DNA from: Gemmatimonadota bacterium
Lineage (GTDB): Bacteria; Gemmatimonadota; Gemmatimonadetes; Longimicrobiales; Gaopeijiaceae
Length of the DNA: 64,000 nucleotides
Direction: 5' to 3'
Assembly (NCBI GenBank): GCA_022823365.1
Contig: JAJDXG010000020.1
Span: 48,948-112,947 of the forward strand
Shown in pieces: positions 28,868-38,436 of the stretch (within the stretch, counting starts at the first letter, position 1; the number at the start of each line of letters is the position of its first letter). The notes under the pieces were generated by a model. The model saw only the letters and a list, made by a program, of their open reading frames with translations, did not search any database and was not told the DNA's origin. The translations under genes and the position numbers were made by a program.

Positions 28868-29275
28868 ATGTCAGGGTGGTTCGGCGAGTGGTGGCCGCTG
28901 TTGGCAACCCTTCTGATCTTCGTCGTCGGTTTGAGTTGGCTGGTCCTTCGACTGGCCGGAAGCTCGCACTCCGGCCGCCGGACTGCATTCGAGACGGTAT
29001 TCCGGAAGGGGATGGTTCAGCCGATCGTCACCCACATCATGGCGTGGACTTTCGCCCTGATGGCCTCCAGCCTGATCATCTTCTTTCTCTATGTGAGAGA
29101 ATTCGACCGGGCCGAAGACGTGTTCTCCTACGTAGTCGCCGTAATCGGTCCGATAATCGGGTTCTGGTTCGGATCCAGAGGACGAGAGGCCAGCACGGAT
29201 GCCAGTGGCGCGACGGAGAGCGGCAGTCCCTCGCAGCGTGGCACCCAGGCGCCCGCCGGGAACGCGGAGCCCTGA
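28868..29275 (+). CDS. Hypothetical membrane protein with three predicted TM helices
   Basis: LLATLLIFVVGLSWLVLRLAG; IMAWTFALMASSLIIFFLYV; YVVAVIGPIIGFWFGSRG. Confidence 0.65.
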   Translation: MSGWFGEWWPLLATLLIFVVGLSWLVLRLAGSSHSGRRTAFETVFRKGMVQPIVTHIMAWTFALMASSLIIFFLYVREFDRAEDVFSYVVAVIGPIIGFWFGSRGREASTDASGATESGSPSQRGTQAPAGNAEP

Positions 29276-29441
29276 CCAGGCTCGAACCTCACCGCCGCCA
29301 GGCATCCGTGGAAGGAATGCCGCGGCTGAACAACACTTCGATCCCCTGCCCGGCGCCGCCGGTCCTTTGATCGGCAAGCTGCCCGCGCCTTCCCGCGACC
29401 CGGGAACCCTCTTCCCATCGAGGAACCTTCGCGACCCGTGA

Positions 29442-29475
29442 CGACTACTACGGTCGTCAACTAGTGCGGTAGTCG
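29442..29475. promoter_or_regulatory. Candidate BlaI-family operator region
   Basis: CGACTAC-N20-GTAGTCG with nested GACGAC/GTCGTC dyad upstream of the gene at 29533; resembles the dyad at 30304. Confidence 0.45.
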
Positions 29476-29532
29476 GATACCGTTGGGCGCGGGTGGCGCC
29501 ACGGGATCGCTACCCAACTCCGAAGGAGAGCG

Positions 29533-30276
29533 ATGATGAAGATGACACTGATGTTCCTGATGGCGCTCGGCATGGCCGGAGCCGGCTTTTCCGCGCCCGC
29601 GGACGGCGGGGAAGCTCTGGCACCCGGTTTGCAGGAGCAGCCGGCGCAGGAGAGCGCGGACGCGGACAATCTCTACGATCTCGTGAAGCAGGCCCGCGCC
29701 GACCTCCGCGAGATGCGGGTGAGGGCGGGTCTCTCCGCTTACGCATCGGGTCCGCAGGCCGGCCGACCGCAGAGCCACGAGGGTGGCGAAGGTGCCTACC
29801 TGTCGAAGATGACGAAGCAGGACAAGCTCTTCGCGAACGGCGCCCGTCTGGTTCTCGAGTTCGACCCGGCGACTAAGGTCTTCCTCGGCTCGGTAACGAA
29901 CAGCACCGCGCGGACTCTCCCGCAGGTGCGCGTCGAGGTCCATCTGGACAACGGCACGGAGCTCGGCCCGACCAGGCGCATCGATGTCGGTCCAGGCGAG
30001 ACCGTCCCCGTGGAACTGGGAGCCTTCGGGAACGACTTCAACGCGTGGGTCAGTCACCCCGAAGCCGGCGTCGAAGAGGGCCACGGCGCAGGTGGGGAAG
30101 AGGGTGGTGGCGAGGACGCCATCGAGCATGGGAGGCGCGAAGGGCGCGGCGAACACGGAGGTGGCGAGACCGCCCGGCCGCGCGGCGCGGCCTACCGGCC
30201 GGTGTACAACCAGCTCCAGATCCTGCGTGGCGAAATGCATGCGTTTCGGGTCGACCTCGCAGCCAGGTCGAGGTAA
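29533..30276 (+). CDS. Secreted protein with FxLYD-like domain
   Basis: Signal peptide; LEFDPATKVFLGSVTNSTARTLPQVRVEVHLDNGTELGPTRRIDVGPGETVPVEL, paralogous to the C-terminus of the M56 ORF (30747-32282). Confidence 0.7.
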   Translation: MMKMTLMFLMALGMAGAGFSAPADGGEALAPGLQEQPAQESADADNLYDLVKQARADLREMRVRAGLSAYASGPQAGRPQSHEGGEGAYLSKMTKQDKLFANGARLVLEFDPATKVFLGSVTNSTARTLPQVRVEVHLDNGTELGPTRRIDVGPGETVPVELGAFGNDFNAWVSHPEAGVEEGHGAGGEEGGGEDAIEHGRREGRGEHGGGETARPRGAAYRPVYNQLQILRGEMHAFRVDLAARSR

Positions 30277-30303
30277 GGGAGCGGTTGGAGGAACCCGTGA
30301 GTG

Positions 30304-30317
30304 ACTACTCCAGTAGT
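30304..30317. promoter_or_regulatory. Candidate BlaI/MecI operator
   Basis: Perfect dyad ACTACT-CC-AGTAGT about 45 bp upstream of the blaI-like start. Confidence 0.6.
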
Positions 30318-30363
30318 AACTACCTCGGTAATCGTCCCGGATCGACATCGACAGGAGCGAGTG

Positions 30364-30750
30364 ATGAAGCGGAAGCGGCAACTGGGAGACCTGCAACTCG
30401 CCATCATGCGGGTGCTCTGGGAGCGCGGCGAAGCCCCCGCCATCGAGGTTCACCAGGCGCTCTTCGAAGAGCGGCGCCTCGCCGTCACCACGATCAAGAC
30501 GATGCTCCGCAAGCTGGAGGAATACGGGTGCGTGGCGCATCGAACGAAGGGACGGCAGTTCATCTACCGGCCCGCGATCGCCGAGGCGGATGTCCGCAGG
30601 AGCATGGTGGCCGACCTGGTGACGCGGTTGTTCTCTGGTGACAGCACGGCACTGGTCAACCATCTGGTCCGATCCGGCGAGATCGACCCGGACGACCTGG
30701 ACGATCTGAGGGCGATGGTGTCCAGCAAGCGGAAGGGGGAATCGAAATGA
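30364..30750 (+). CDS. BlaI/MecI/CopY family transcriptional regulator
   Basis: LGDLQLAIMRVLWERGEAPAIEVHQALFEERRLAVTTIKTMLRKLEEYGCVAHRTKGRQFIYRP. Confidence 0.93.
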   Translation: MKRKRQLGDLQLAIMRVLWERGEAPAIEVHQALFEERRLAVTTIKTMLRKLEEYGCVAHRTKGRQFIYRPAIAEADVRRSMVADLVTRLFSGDSTALVNHLVRSGEIDPDDLDDLRAMVSSKRKGESK

Positions 30751-32282
30751 CGGCGTGGCTGCTTACGTTCCTCATCCACAGCACGCTTTGGTGCGGCGGT
30801 GCCTGGCTTGGCCTGCGTCTCTTCCCCCGGACGCGTGCGCGGCTGAGGGAGACGATCTGGCACACGGCGCTCGCCGCCAGCCTGATCACTCCGACGGTCC
30901 ACTCCCTGACCTCGTGGGACTCTGCGGTCTGGCTGGTCCCCGTGCCCACGTTCATCGCCGGGGAGGAGCGCCACTCCGAGGGCGAACCAGGCCACCGGGA
31001 CGGCGTGGCTTCCGTCTTCTCGCCGTCGGCCGAAGAAGCCCACGGCGCCGAGATTGCGCTCCCTGCGGGCTGGGCCGACTCTGCGGGCACGCTGTGGATT
31101 GTGTTCGCCGGCGGACTGCTCGCCTTCTACCTCCTCAGATTGGGGAAACTGCGGCAGCGCCTCGGCGACCGTGAGCCGGTCACCGACCCGCAGGCCTCGC
31201 GCGCGCTGGCGGCTCTCAGCCGCAGGGCGTCCCTGGCGCCGGTACCCCGTCTGACCGAGAGCGACAGCCTGGGCTCGGCCATCGCCCTCGGCGCAGGGAC
31301 CCAGCGCGAGATCTGCGTGCCCGTGCGCGCGCTCCATGAACTGGACGAAGAGGAACTCCGTGCGCTGCTCGGTCACGAGGTTGCGCACCATCTGCGCCGC
31401 GATCCGATCCGGCTGGCCACCCTGAACGTCCTCCAGGCGGTTTTCTTCTTCCAGCCGCTTTTGCGGCTTGCCGTGCGCGAGCTTCGATTCGCCGCCGAAG
31501 AGCTGTGCGACGACTGGGCGGCCAGCCAGGTCGAAGACCGCTTCGCGATGGCGAGCTGCCTGGCCGAGGTGGCCGGATGGGTGGTCGGGAGAGACCGGCG
31601 CACTCCGGTTCCGTGCATCGGCAGGCGTCGCTCACAACTCGAGCGGCGCGTTCGGAGGCTCATGGCCGGACAAGGTTCACCCCGGGCGTCGTCGTCACCC
31701 TGGCGGCGCATGAGCGCGGTGGGCCTTCTGATCCTCGCCCCGTCGTTCGCCCCGGCGGTGGCACCCGCACCGGAAGCGCCCCATGAGGACCAGCAGGCCG
31801 TCGAAGGCGCGCGATCGGAGGAACGCGAGCAGCCGCGGGAGCACAGGTCTCCCCGCCTCGAGCACGACAGTGACTACAACCAACACGACAATAGACTCAT
31901 GACTAGACATACAGCCTTCCGTACCGCGACCCTCGCCCTCCTGGCCATGGTGGCCGGCTGCAGAAGCAGTTCCACCGAACCGGGCGAGTCGGGCGTCCGT
32001 TGGAACGCCGATCAGACGGCGACGGATACCCGCCGCGGCGTGGATCTGGTCATCAGCTACGATGCATCGAGCCGGCGGTTCAACGGCACCGTAACCAACA
32101 CGACCGGCGCGACGGTCACCGACGTGCGCGTCGAGATCCACCTGTCCAACGGAACCGAACTCGGCCCGACGCCCAGGGTTGACCTCGCGGCGGGGGCGAA
32201 GCAGTCTGTCACGCTGGACGCTGCCGGTCAGAATTTCAACTGGTACAGCGTGCATGTCGAACTCGGTTCATCGTCGGGGTAG
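30747..32282 (+). CDS. M56 (BlaR1-like) metallopeptidase, in-frame read-through into a lipoprotein with FxLYD-like domain
   Basis: HEVAHHLRRDPIRL zinc motif, multiple TM helices; from 31899 a lipoprotein signal (MTRHTAFRTATLALLAMVAGC) and an NGTELGPTPRVDL domain continue without a stop. Confidence 0.82.
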   Translation: MTAWLLTFLIHSTLWCGGAWLGLRLFPRTRARLRETIWHTALAASLITPTVHSLTSWDSAVWLVPVPTFIAGEERHSEGEPGHRDGVASVFSPSAEEAHGAEIALPAGWADSAGTLWIVFAGGLLAFYLLRLGKLRQRLGDREPVTDPQASRALAALSRRASLAPVPRLTESDSLGSAIALGAGTQREICVPVRALHELDEEELRALLGHEVAHHLRRDPIRLATLNVLQAVFFFQPLLRLAVRELRFAAEELCDDWAASQVEDRFAMASCLAEVAGWVVGRDRRTPVPCIGRRRSQLERRVRRLMAGQGSPRASSSPWRRMSAVGLLILAPSFAPAVAPAPEAPHEDQQAVEGARSEEREQPREHRSPRLEHDSDYNQHDNRLMTRHTAFRTATLALLAMVAGCRSSSTEPGESGVRWNADQTATDTRRGVDLVISYDASSRRFNGTVTNTTGATVTDVRVEIHLSNGTELGPTPRVDLAAGAKQSVTLDAAGQNFNWYSVHVELGSSSG

Positions 32283-32293
32283 GGAGTTCCACC

Positions 32294-32920
32294 ATGAGAC
32301 AGCCGCTCGCCCTCGTTCTCTGCGCATTCCTGCTGGCGACCGCCGACGACGACGCCCAGGCGCAGGGGAGAACCACCGACTTTATCCTGGGAGCCGGAGC
32401 GACGATGGGCCTCGCGACGGATGAGGACGCCACGGAGAGCCGCATCGGACGGAATGCCGCCGGAGGATTCTCCCTGCGGGTGGTCGACGCGATCGGTCTG
32501 CGGGTGGAAGCCGGCTACATCGAGAAGGGCGCCGGGGCGGAGGTCAACGAGGGCGGCGTGGCTGGTCAGTTGAACATTGAGATCGACTATCTCGTGCTGC
32601 GCGGGCTGCTCGAGATCGGCGGCGACTTCCATCTCCTCGCCGGCGCGACCGTGGGGCGCGACAGGCGATGCAACGTGGACATCGATGTTTCGGTCGAAGG
32701 GATCGACATGTCGAGGGAGCAGAGTTGCGAGGACATGAGAATCGAGGCGAACACCGACTACGGGATCACCGCCGGGGCGGGCTTGAACGTCGGCCTGCTT
32801 GGCGTCACGCTGCTGTTCACCGAGGGTTTGACCGAGATCTTCGCCGGCGACAACGCACCGGACGGTCGCAACCGCACCATCTCCCTCGTCGGGTCTTTTC
32901 GCATCCCGCTGGCGGGATAG
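32294..32920 (+). CDS. Outer-membrane beta-barrel-like protein
   Basis: Signal peptide, alternating Gly/aromatic strands and C-terminal SLVGSFRIPLAG. Confidence 0.6.
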   Translation: MRQPLALVLCAFLLATADDDAQAQGRTTDFILGAGATMGLATDEDATESRIGRNAAGGFSLRVVDAIGLRVEAGYIEKGAGAEVNEGGVAGQLNIEIDYLVLRGLLEIGGDFHLLAGATVGRDRRCNVDIDVSVEGIDMSREQSCEDMRIEANTDYGITAGAGLNVGLLGVTLLFTEGLTEIFAGDNAPDGRNRTISLVGSFRIPLAG

Positions 32921-32922
32921 CC

Positions 32923-33315
32923 TCAGCCCCCACCCCTGCTCAGCACCACCGCAATCAGCGCCCCGGCCGTCCCGTTGTTCACCACCCCGATCAGGGTGTG
33001 CCCGCCGACCGTCGCGAGCGTCTGCACGTCGTCCATGGTGGCGTAGCCCATCAGCGCCATGCCCAGGCCCAGCAGAGCCCCGAATACGGCCCCGGCCTGG
33101 AAACCCTCCCAGCCGCTGACGACACCCCTCCAACTCAGGACGAGGGTGAGGGCCGCGGCGTAGAGAAGTTGGCCCACGCCCAGCGCCCACCAGATGGGGA
33201 TCGCCCTTGAAGTCTCGTTGGCGAAGAAGTCTTCCAGAAGCCCGTAAAGCACACCGCCTACCACGAAGAGCGTGACCGCGCCCGCGACCGTTGCCAGCAG
33301 AAAGCCTCTGGTCAC
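32923..33315 (-). CDS. Small integral membrane protein
   Basis: 130 aa with four predicted TM segments (GFLLATVAGAVTLFVVGGVLYG, VGQLLYAAALTLVLSW, GAVFGALLGLGMALMGY, TLIGVVNNGTAGALIAVVL). Confidence 0.65.
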   Translation of the reverse strand: MTRGFLLATVAGAVTLFVVGGVLYGLLEDFFANETSRAIPIWWALGVGQLLYAAALTLVLSWRGVVSGWEGFQAGAVFGALLGLGMALMGYATMDDVQTLATVGGHTLIGVVNNGTAGALIAVVLSRGGG

Positions 33316-33331
33316 GCCGTCGGGTCCCTGG

Positions 33332-34816
33332 TCACGAGATGATGTCGTGAATCACCTCGCCCGCCACATCCGTCAGCCGGAAATCACGCCCGCTGTAGTT
33401 GTAGGTCAGCTTCTCGTGGTCGATGCCCATCAGGTAGAGGATGGTCGCGTGCAGGTCGTGGATGTGGACCGGGTTCTCGACGGCCTTGAAGCCGAAGTCG
33501 TCGGTGGCGCCGTAGGTCATGCCGCCCCTGATGCCGCCGCCGGCCAGCCAGATGCTGAAGCCGAACGGGTTGTGGTCGCGGCCGTTGACCACGCGGCCGC
33601 CGGCGCCCCCGCCCCCCGTCTCGAGCACGGGCGTGCGCCCGAATTCGGTGCCGCACACCACCAGGGTGTCGTCGAAGAGGCCCCGTGACTTGAGGTCCTT
33701 GATCACGGCGGCGAAGGGCTGGTCGGAGTCGCGGGCGTTCTTGCGATGCTGGAAGATGTCGGTGTGGGCATCCCAGGGATCGCCCTTGGCATAGTAGACC
33801 TGCACGATGCGCACGCCGCGCTCGATCAGCCGCACCGCCATCAGGCAGCCGCGCGCGGTGCTTCCCGGGCCGTACAGCTTCTGGGTCGCCTCGCTCTCGC
33901 CGCGGATGTCGAACACGTCCGGCGCCTCGGTCTGCATGCGGTAGGCGGTCTCCATCACCTGGATCGCACCCTCGATCTGGGGATCCTCCTCCTCGAGGCG
34001 CTGCATGTGCAGCCGGTTCAGCTTCTCGATGAGGTCCACCTCGCGACGTTGCCCATCTCCGTTCATCTCCTCGCCGCTGATGTTGGGGATCAGGCGCTCC
34101 GGGTCGAAGTCGTCCTCGATCCTCGGCACCTTGTCGGAGATGTAGGTGCCCTGGTGGATGGGCGGCAGGAAGGCGTTGCTCCAGAGCGGCGGGCCCACGA
34201 CGGTGGGCTGGTCCGGGCAGAGCACAACGAAGCCGGGAAGGTTGCGGTTCTCGGTTCCGAGCCCGTACGTGAGCCACGATCCCAGCGAGGGCCGGCCCGG
34301 CTGGATGTGCCCCGTGTTCATCATGAGCAGCGAGGGCTCGTGATTCGGGATCTCGGTGTGCATGGAGCGGATCACGCAGATGTCGTCCGCGCACTCGCCC
34401 ACGTGCGGGAAGAGTTCGCTGACCTCGATCCCCGACTGCCCGTAGCGCTTGAAGCTGAAGGGCGACTTCATGAGCGCGCCGGTGCGCCGCTCGGTCTTGA
34501 TCTCGCCGGTCGGCAGCGGCTGCCCGTGATACTTCTCGAGCATCGGCTTGGGATCGAAGGTGTCGACCTGCGAGACGCCCCCGTTCATGAACAGGAAGAT
34601 GACGTTCTTCGCGCGCGGCTCGAAATCGGGCCTGGGCAGCGGCGTGCCCATCGATGACACCAGCCCGTTCGAGGCCTCGAGCATCGATGTCCCCACGAGG
34701 CTCGCGAACGCCATCATGCCGAACCCCGCGCCCATGGTCTTCAGGGCCTCGCGCCGCGTGCGCGGCTCCCCGTGGATCATGCCGCAGCCGTGATGATCGT
34801 GATGATGATCAGACAT
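33332..34816 (-). CDS. DUF1501 domain-containing protein
   Basis: RTRREALKTMGAGFGMMAFASLVG, KNVIFLFMNGGVSQVDTFDPKP, VCGTEFGRTPVLE, GRDHNPFGFSIWLAGGGIRGG; start of MSDHHHDHHGC overlaps the upstream stop. Confidence 0.93.
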   Translation of the reverse strand: MSDHHHDHHGCGMIHGEPRTRREALKTMGAGFGMMAFASLVGTSMLEASNGLVSSMGTPLPRPDFEPRAKNVIFLFMNGGVSQVDTFDPKPMLEKYHGQPLPTGEIKTERRTGALMKSPFSFKRYGQSGIEVSELFPHVGECADDICVIRSMHTEIPNHEPSLLMMNTGHIQPGRPSLGSWLTYGLGTENRNLPGFVVLCPDQPTVVGPPLWSNAFLPPIHQGTYISDKVPRIEDDFDPERLIPNISGEEMNGDGQRREVDLIEKLNRLHMQRLEEEDPQIEGAIQVMETAYRMQTEAPDVFDIRGESEATQKLYGPGSTARGCLMAVRLIERGVRIVQVYYAKGDPWDAHTDIFQHRKNARDSDQPFAAVIKDLKSRGLFDDTLVVCGTEFGRTPVLETGGGGAGGRVVNGRDHNPFGFSIWLAGGGIRGGMTYGATDDFGFKAVENPVHIHDLHATILYLMGIDHEKLTYNYSGRDFRLTDVAGEVIHDIIS

Positions 34817-37800
34817 CAGTCCACAAACCTGAATTCCGCGACGCTGAACAGGGCGCGCGCGTACTGGATCCATGCCTGCATGGAAGCGCGGTGCTCCGGG
34901 GTGTCGGGTTCGGCGTCGGGCGAGGCGTCGGCGTCATCTGCGTCATCCTCCGCAGCTCCCGCATCCGCCTCCGATGCGTCTGCCTCGGCTTCGTCACCGG
35001 ATTCATCTTCGAGCTTCGCCACCTCTTCCGCCAGGAACGCGGCCCGGCGCTCTTCGAGGAACTCGAGGCCCGCCGCGATCTCGGGCTCGGTGACATCCCG
35101 TGAATAAAGCAGCGGGTATGCGGCTTCGATCATCTCGCGATCGCGGAAGACGGGGCCGTCCGGTTCATCCGAACTGTTGGCTGCGTTCATTTGGTCGCCC
35201 GACGGCGTCTCTCCGTTGCTCCCGGAGGCGTGCCCCGCCGCGCCGTTGGCGCCGTTTCCGTTGTTGCCATTGCCCGAACGCCCGTTCCTTTCCTCCCCAT
35301 CCTCCGCAACCCGTTCGGCGTCAGCCGTCTCCTCCAGCAGCCGCTTCACGAACAGCTCCGCCTGCCGCCGCACGAACGGGCTGTTCATGAAGTAGAGGCT
35401 CTGGCCGGGAACGTTGGTGGTGTAACGGCGCTCCGCGGAAAGGCTCGGGTTGGGGAAGTCGAAGGTCTGCAGGAACTCGTCGACCTGGAAGCGGCTCACC
35501 TCGCCGTAGATGGTGCGGCGATTGTTCTCCTCGTCGCGCAGGCTCTTCGACGGCCCGCCCACGGTCGCGTCCAGATCCCCGGACACGGAGAGGACCGCGT
35601 CGCGGATGCTCTCGGCGTCGATCCGGCGACGGTCCGCGCGCCAGTAGTAGCGGTTGGCTCCGTCGATTCGCTCGTTGGCGGCGTGCCGGCCGCTCGCCAG
35701 CTGATAGGTCGCCGACAGCATGATGTCGCGGTGCAGATCCTTGATCGACATGCCGCCTTCGACGAAGCGCGACGCCAGGTACTCGAGCAGCTCGGGGTTC
35801 GTGGGCCGCTCGCCCATCACGCCGAAGTTGCTGGGGGTGTCGACGATGCCCGTGCCCATGTGCCAGCGCCAGACGCGATTCACGATCACGCGCGCCGTGA
35901 TCGGGTGCGCGGCGATGGCTTCAGCGAGCTGCAGCCGGCCGCTCCCCTCGGCGTACGGCTGGGCGCCCTCCTCGTCCAGCACGGCCAGGAAGCCGCGCGG
36001 CACCGCCTCGCCGAGGTTCGTGGGGCTGCCACGAATGTGGAGCGCGATGTCGGTCAGGTCCTCGGGCTCCCTGTCGGCCACGCCCATCGCGAAGGGCAGG
36101 TCGGGCAGCTCCTCCTCCAGCTCCTCGATGCGCTCGCGCATGGCCGAGATGTGATCCATCGCCACGCGCCCGAGCTGCCGCTCCAGCCCCCATCCGCGGA
36201 ATCGGAAAAGGCCCGGCGCCGGGAAGAAGGTGTCCAACTGGTTGTCGAGGTCACTGCGGAAGATGTCCGAGTACAGGTTGAAGCGCTCGCGCTCCATCGT
36301 CTCGAGTTCGAGCTGGTGCTGGTCGAAGAAGCTCTCGAAGCCGTTGGGCATCGGCGTCGACTTCACTTCCTCGAGCGGCATGCCCTTGGCGATGATGCGC
36401 CGGTTGCGCTCCTCCAGCTTCTCCTGCTCGGCCACCACTTCGAGCACCAGGCGCTGGAAGGCGTCGGCCAGCTCCTGGGCTTCGTCCTCCTCGGCGTCGC
36501 CGCGCGCGATCATCTCCTGCCAGTCGATGAGATACGGATAGTGCCTCGGCTCCTTGCCCAGGAAGCGGACCCAGCGCTGCAGCGTTTCGAGGTCGACCTT
36601 GGCCTGCGATGCGGCCTGTTCGGGCGGAAGCTGCGGCCTGCCGGTCACCTGCCACGCGGCCATCATGTAGCGCGAGACCTGGAGCGAGAGCACGCGCGCC
36701 AACTGGTCGCCCTCGGTGCTGAGGTACTCGTTGAGGCTCGTCCTGAGGCCGTCTATGAACTCCTTTTCCTTCTCGTAGGCCTCGGCTTCGTCTTTTTCCG
36801 CAATCGGATATTCGTGATAGTCGGCGTTGTTGAAGATGCCGGCGAGGGCATAGTAGTCGTGCGTGCCGATGGGATCGTACTTGTGGTCGTGGCAGCGGGC
36901 GCAGCCGACGGTGAGGCCCAGGAACCCGCGCGTGGTCACGTCCACCCGGTCGTGGCGCTCGTCCGCGCGCGCCACCGGCGGATCGGCGATGTCGTAGTAC
37001 CAGGGACCGCCTCCCAGGAACCCCAGCGCGGGGATGGCCCGCTCGCGTTCGGCCTCCTCCAGCAGGTCGCCGGCGATTTGCGCCTTGACGAAGAGGTCGT
37101 AGGGCATGTCGCGGTTGAAGGCCTCGACCACCCAGTCGCGCTGGATGTAGGCGTTGGGATAGCGCTCGCGTCCCGAACCGCCCGGTGCGAGCCCGCGGGT
37201 GTCGTCCTCGCCGAAGCGGGCCACGTCCAGCCAGTGCCGGCCCCAGCGCTCCCCGTAGTGGGGGGAGGCCAGCAGCCGCTCGACGACCTTCTCGAAGGCG
37301 TCCGGCGAAGTGTCGCTGACAAAGGCCTCGACCTCCTCGGGGGTCGGGGGCAGGCCGGTCAGGTCGAAGGTGGCGCGGCGGATGAGTTGTCGGCGGCCGG
37401 CGGCGGCCAGCGGCTCGAGCCCCTGCTCTTCGATCTTTGCGAGCACGAAGCGGTCGATGTCCGTGCGGGCCCAGCCGGAGCGTTCGGGCTCGGGGATGGC
37501 GGGATCGGCCAGCGGCCGGAACGACCAGAAGTCGCGTTCGGCGGCGGTGACTCCGCGCCTGGGGATGGCCAGCGGCGCCGTGATCTCGGCCCACTCCGCC
37601 CCGGCCTGGATCCAGTCGACGAACCCCTCGATCTCGGTTTCAGGGAGCTGATCCGCGTTGCGCGGCATCTGCAGGTCCTCGTCAACATGCCGGAGCGCGG
37701 CGATGATGAGGCTCTGCTCGGGGTTTCCGGGGATGATCGCGGGGCCCCGGCTGCCTCCCTGGAGCATTCGCTCGCGGGAATCGAGCCGCAGGCCGCTGCG

Positions 37801-38334
37801 CTCGTCGTCGGTGTGGCACGAGAAGCAACTGCGCTCGAGGACGGGGCGCACCCGGTCGACGAAGAGGCGGGCGCCGGGCGAGAGGCCCTCGTCGGCGAGG
37901 GCGAGGACTGCCTCCTCCGCACCTTCGGCCCCCTCCGCCACCACCGGCCAGGGCGCATCCATGCGAATCCACTCGATGAGCCCCTCGATCTGCTGCGGCG
38001 TGAGCGGATCCTCGTCGCGGGGCATCTCCTGCCCCTCGATCTCGTGACGCACCGTCTGGATGAGCAGGCTCCCTTCCGGATCCCCGGGGATGATCGCGGG
38101 CCCGGAGTCGCCACCGCGCATCATCGCCTCGCGCGAGTTGAGGCGCAGATTCCCGCGGCGCAACCGCCCGTGGCAGTCCATGCAGCTCTCGGCCAGCACC
38201 GGCCGCACGCGGTTCTCGAAGAACTCTTCGGGGGATTGCGCGGAGGCGGGAACGGCGGGCGCCAGCGCGACCAGCCCGGCAAACAGCAACGCGCCGAAGA
38301 AACCGGGAATGCCGAGGCTGACGATTGGCCTCAT
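34816..38334 (-). CDS. PSD1 / planctomycete cytochrome c (PSCyt1-DUF1549-DUF1553) protein
   Basis: Two CxxCH modules (CMDCH, CFSCH), DUF1549 RRATFDLTGLPPTPEEVEAF...HYGERWGRHWLDVARF, DUF1553 VNRVWRWHMGTGIVDTPSNFG, RRTIYGEVSRFQ. Confidence 0.95.
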   Translation of the reverse strand: MRPIVSLGIPGFFGALLFAGLVALAPAVPASAQSPEEFFENRVRPVLAESCMDCHGRLRRGNLRLNSREAMMRGGDSGPAIIPGDPEGSLLIQTVRHEIEGQEMPRDEDPLTPQQIEGLIEWIRMDAPWPVVAEGAEGAEEAVLALADEGLSPGARLFVDRVRPVLERSCFSCHTDDERSGLRLDSRERMLQGGSRGPAIIPGNPEQSLIIAALRHVDEDLQMPRNADQLPETEIEGFVDWIQAGAEWAEITAPLAIPRRGVTAAERDFWSFRPLADPAIPEPERSGWARTDIDRFVLAKIEEQGLEPLAAAGRRQLIRRATFDLTGLPPTPEEVEAFVSDTSPDAFEKVVERLLASPHYGERWGRHWLDVARFGEDDTRGLAPGGSGRERYPNAYIQRDWVVEAFNRDMPYDLFVKAQIAGDLLEEAERERAIPALGFLGGGPWYYDIADPPVARADERHDRVDVTTRGFLGLTVGCARCHDHKYDPIGTHDYYALAGIFNNADYHEYPIAEKDEAEAYEKEKEFIDGLRTSLNEYLSTEGDQLARVLSLQVSRYMMAAWQVTGRPQLPPEQAASQAKVDLETLQRWVRFLGKEPRHYPYLIDWQEMIARGDAEEDEAQELADAFQRLVLEVVAEQEKLEERNRRIIAKGMPLEEVKSTPMPNGFESFFDQHQLELETMERERFNLYSDIFRSDLDNQLDTFFPAPGLFRFRGWGLERQLGRVAMDHISAMRERIEELEEELPDLPFAMGVADREPEDLTDIALHIRGSPTNLGEAVPRGFLAVLDEEGAQPYAEGSGRLQLAEAIAAHPITARVIVNRVWRWHMGTGIVDTPSNFGVMGERPTNPELLEYLASRFVEGGMSIKDLHRDIMLSATYQLASGRHAANERIDGANRYYWRADRRRIDAESIRDAVLSVSGDLDATVGGPSKSLRDEENNRRTIYGEVSRFQVDEFLQTFDFPNPSLSAERRYTTNVPGQSLYFMNSPFVRRQAELFVKRLLEETADAERVAEDGEERNGRSGNGNNGNGANGAAGHASGSNGETPSGDQMNAANSSDEPDGPVFRDREMIEAAYPLLYSRDVTEPEIAAGLEFLEERRAAFLAEEVAKLEDESGDEAEADASEADAGAAEDDADDADASPDAEPDTPEHRASMQAWIQYARALFSVAEFRFVD

Positions 38335-38436
38335 CGCGCGGACTCCGTCGACTCCTGATGCGTGCCTGACGAAACGGGATACCAGTCTGTCATAATGCGA
38401 CGGAGATGCAACCGACGCAACGCGCGCGCATGTGGG

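Noticed and set aside
35191-38358. 1055-aa + strand ORF opposite the PSD1 gene
   Set aside because: Antisense shadow ORF produced by strong GC3 bias; no recognisable domains, while the opposite strand encodes a clear PSCyt1/DUF1549/DUF1553 protein.
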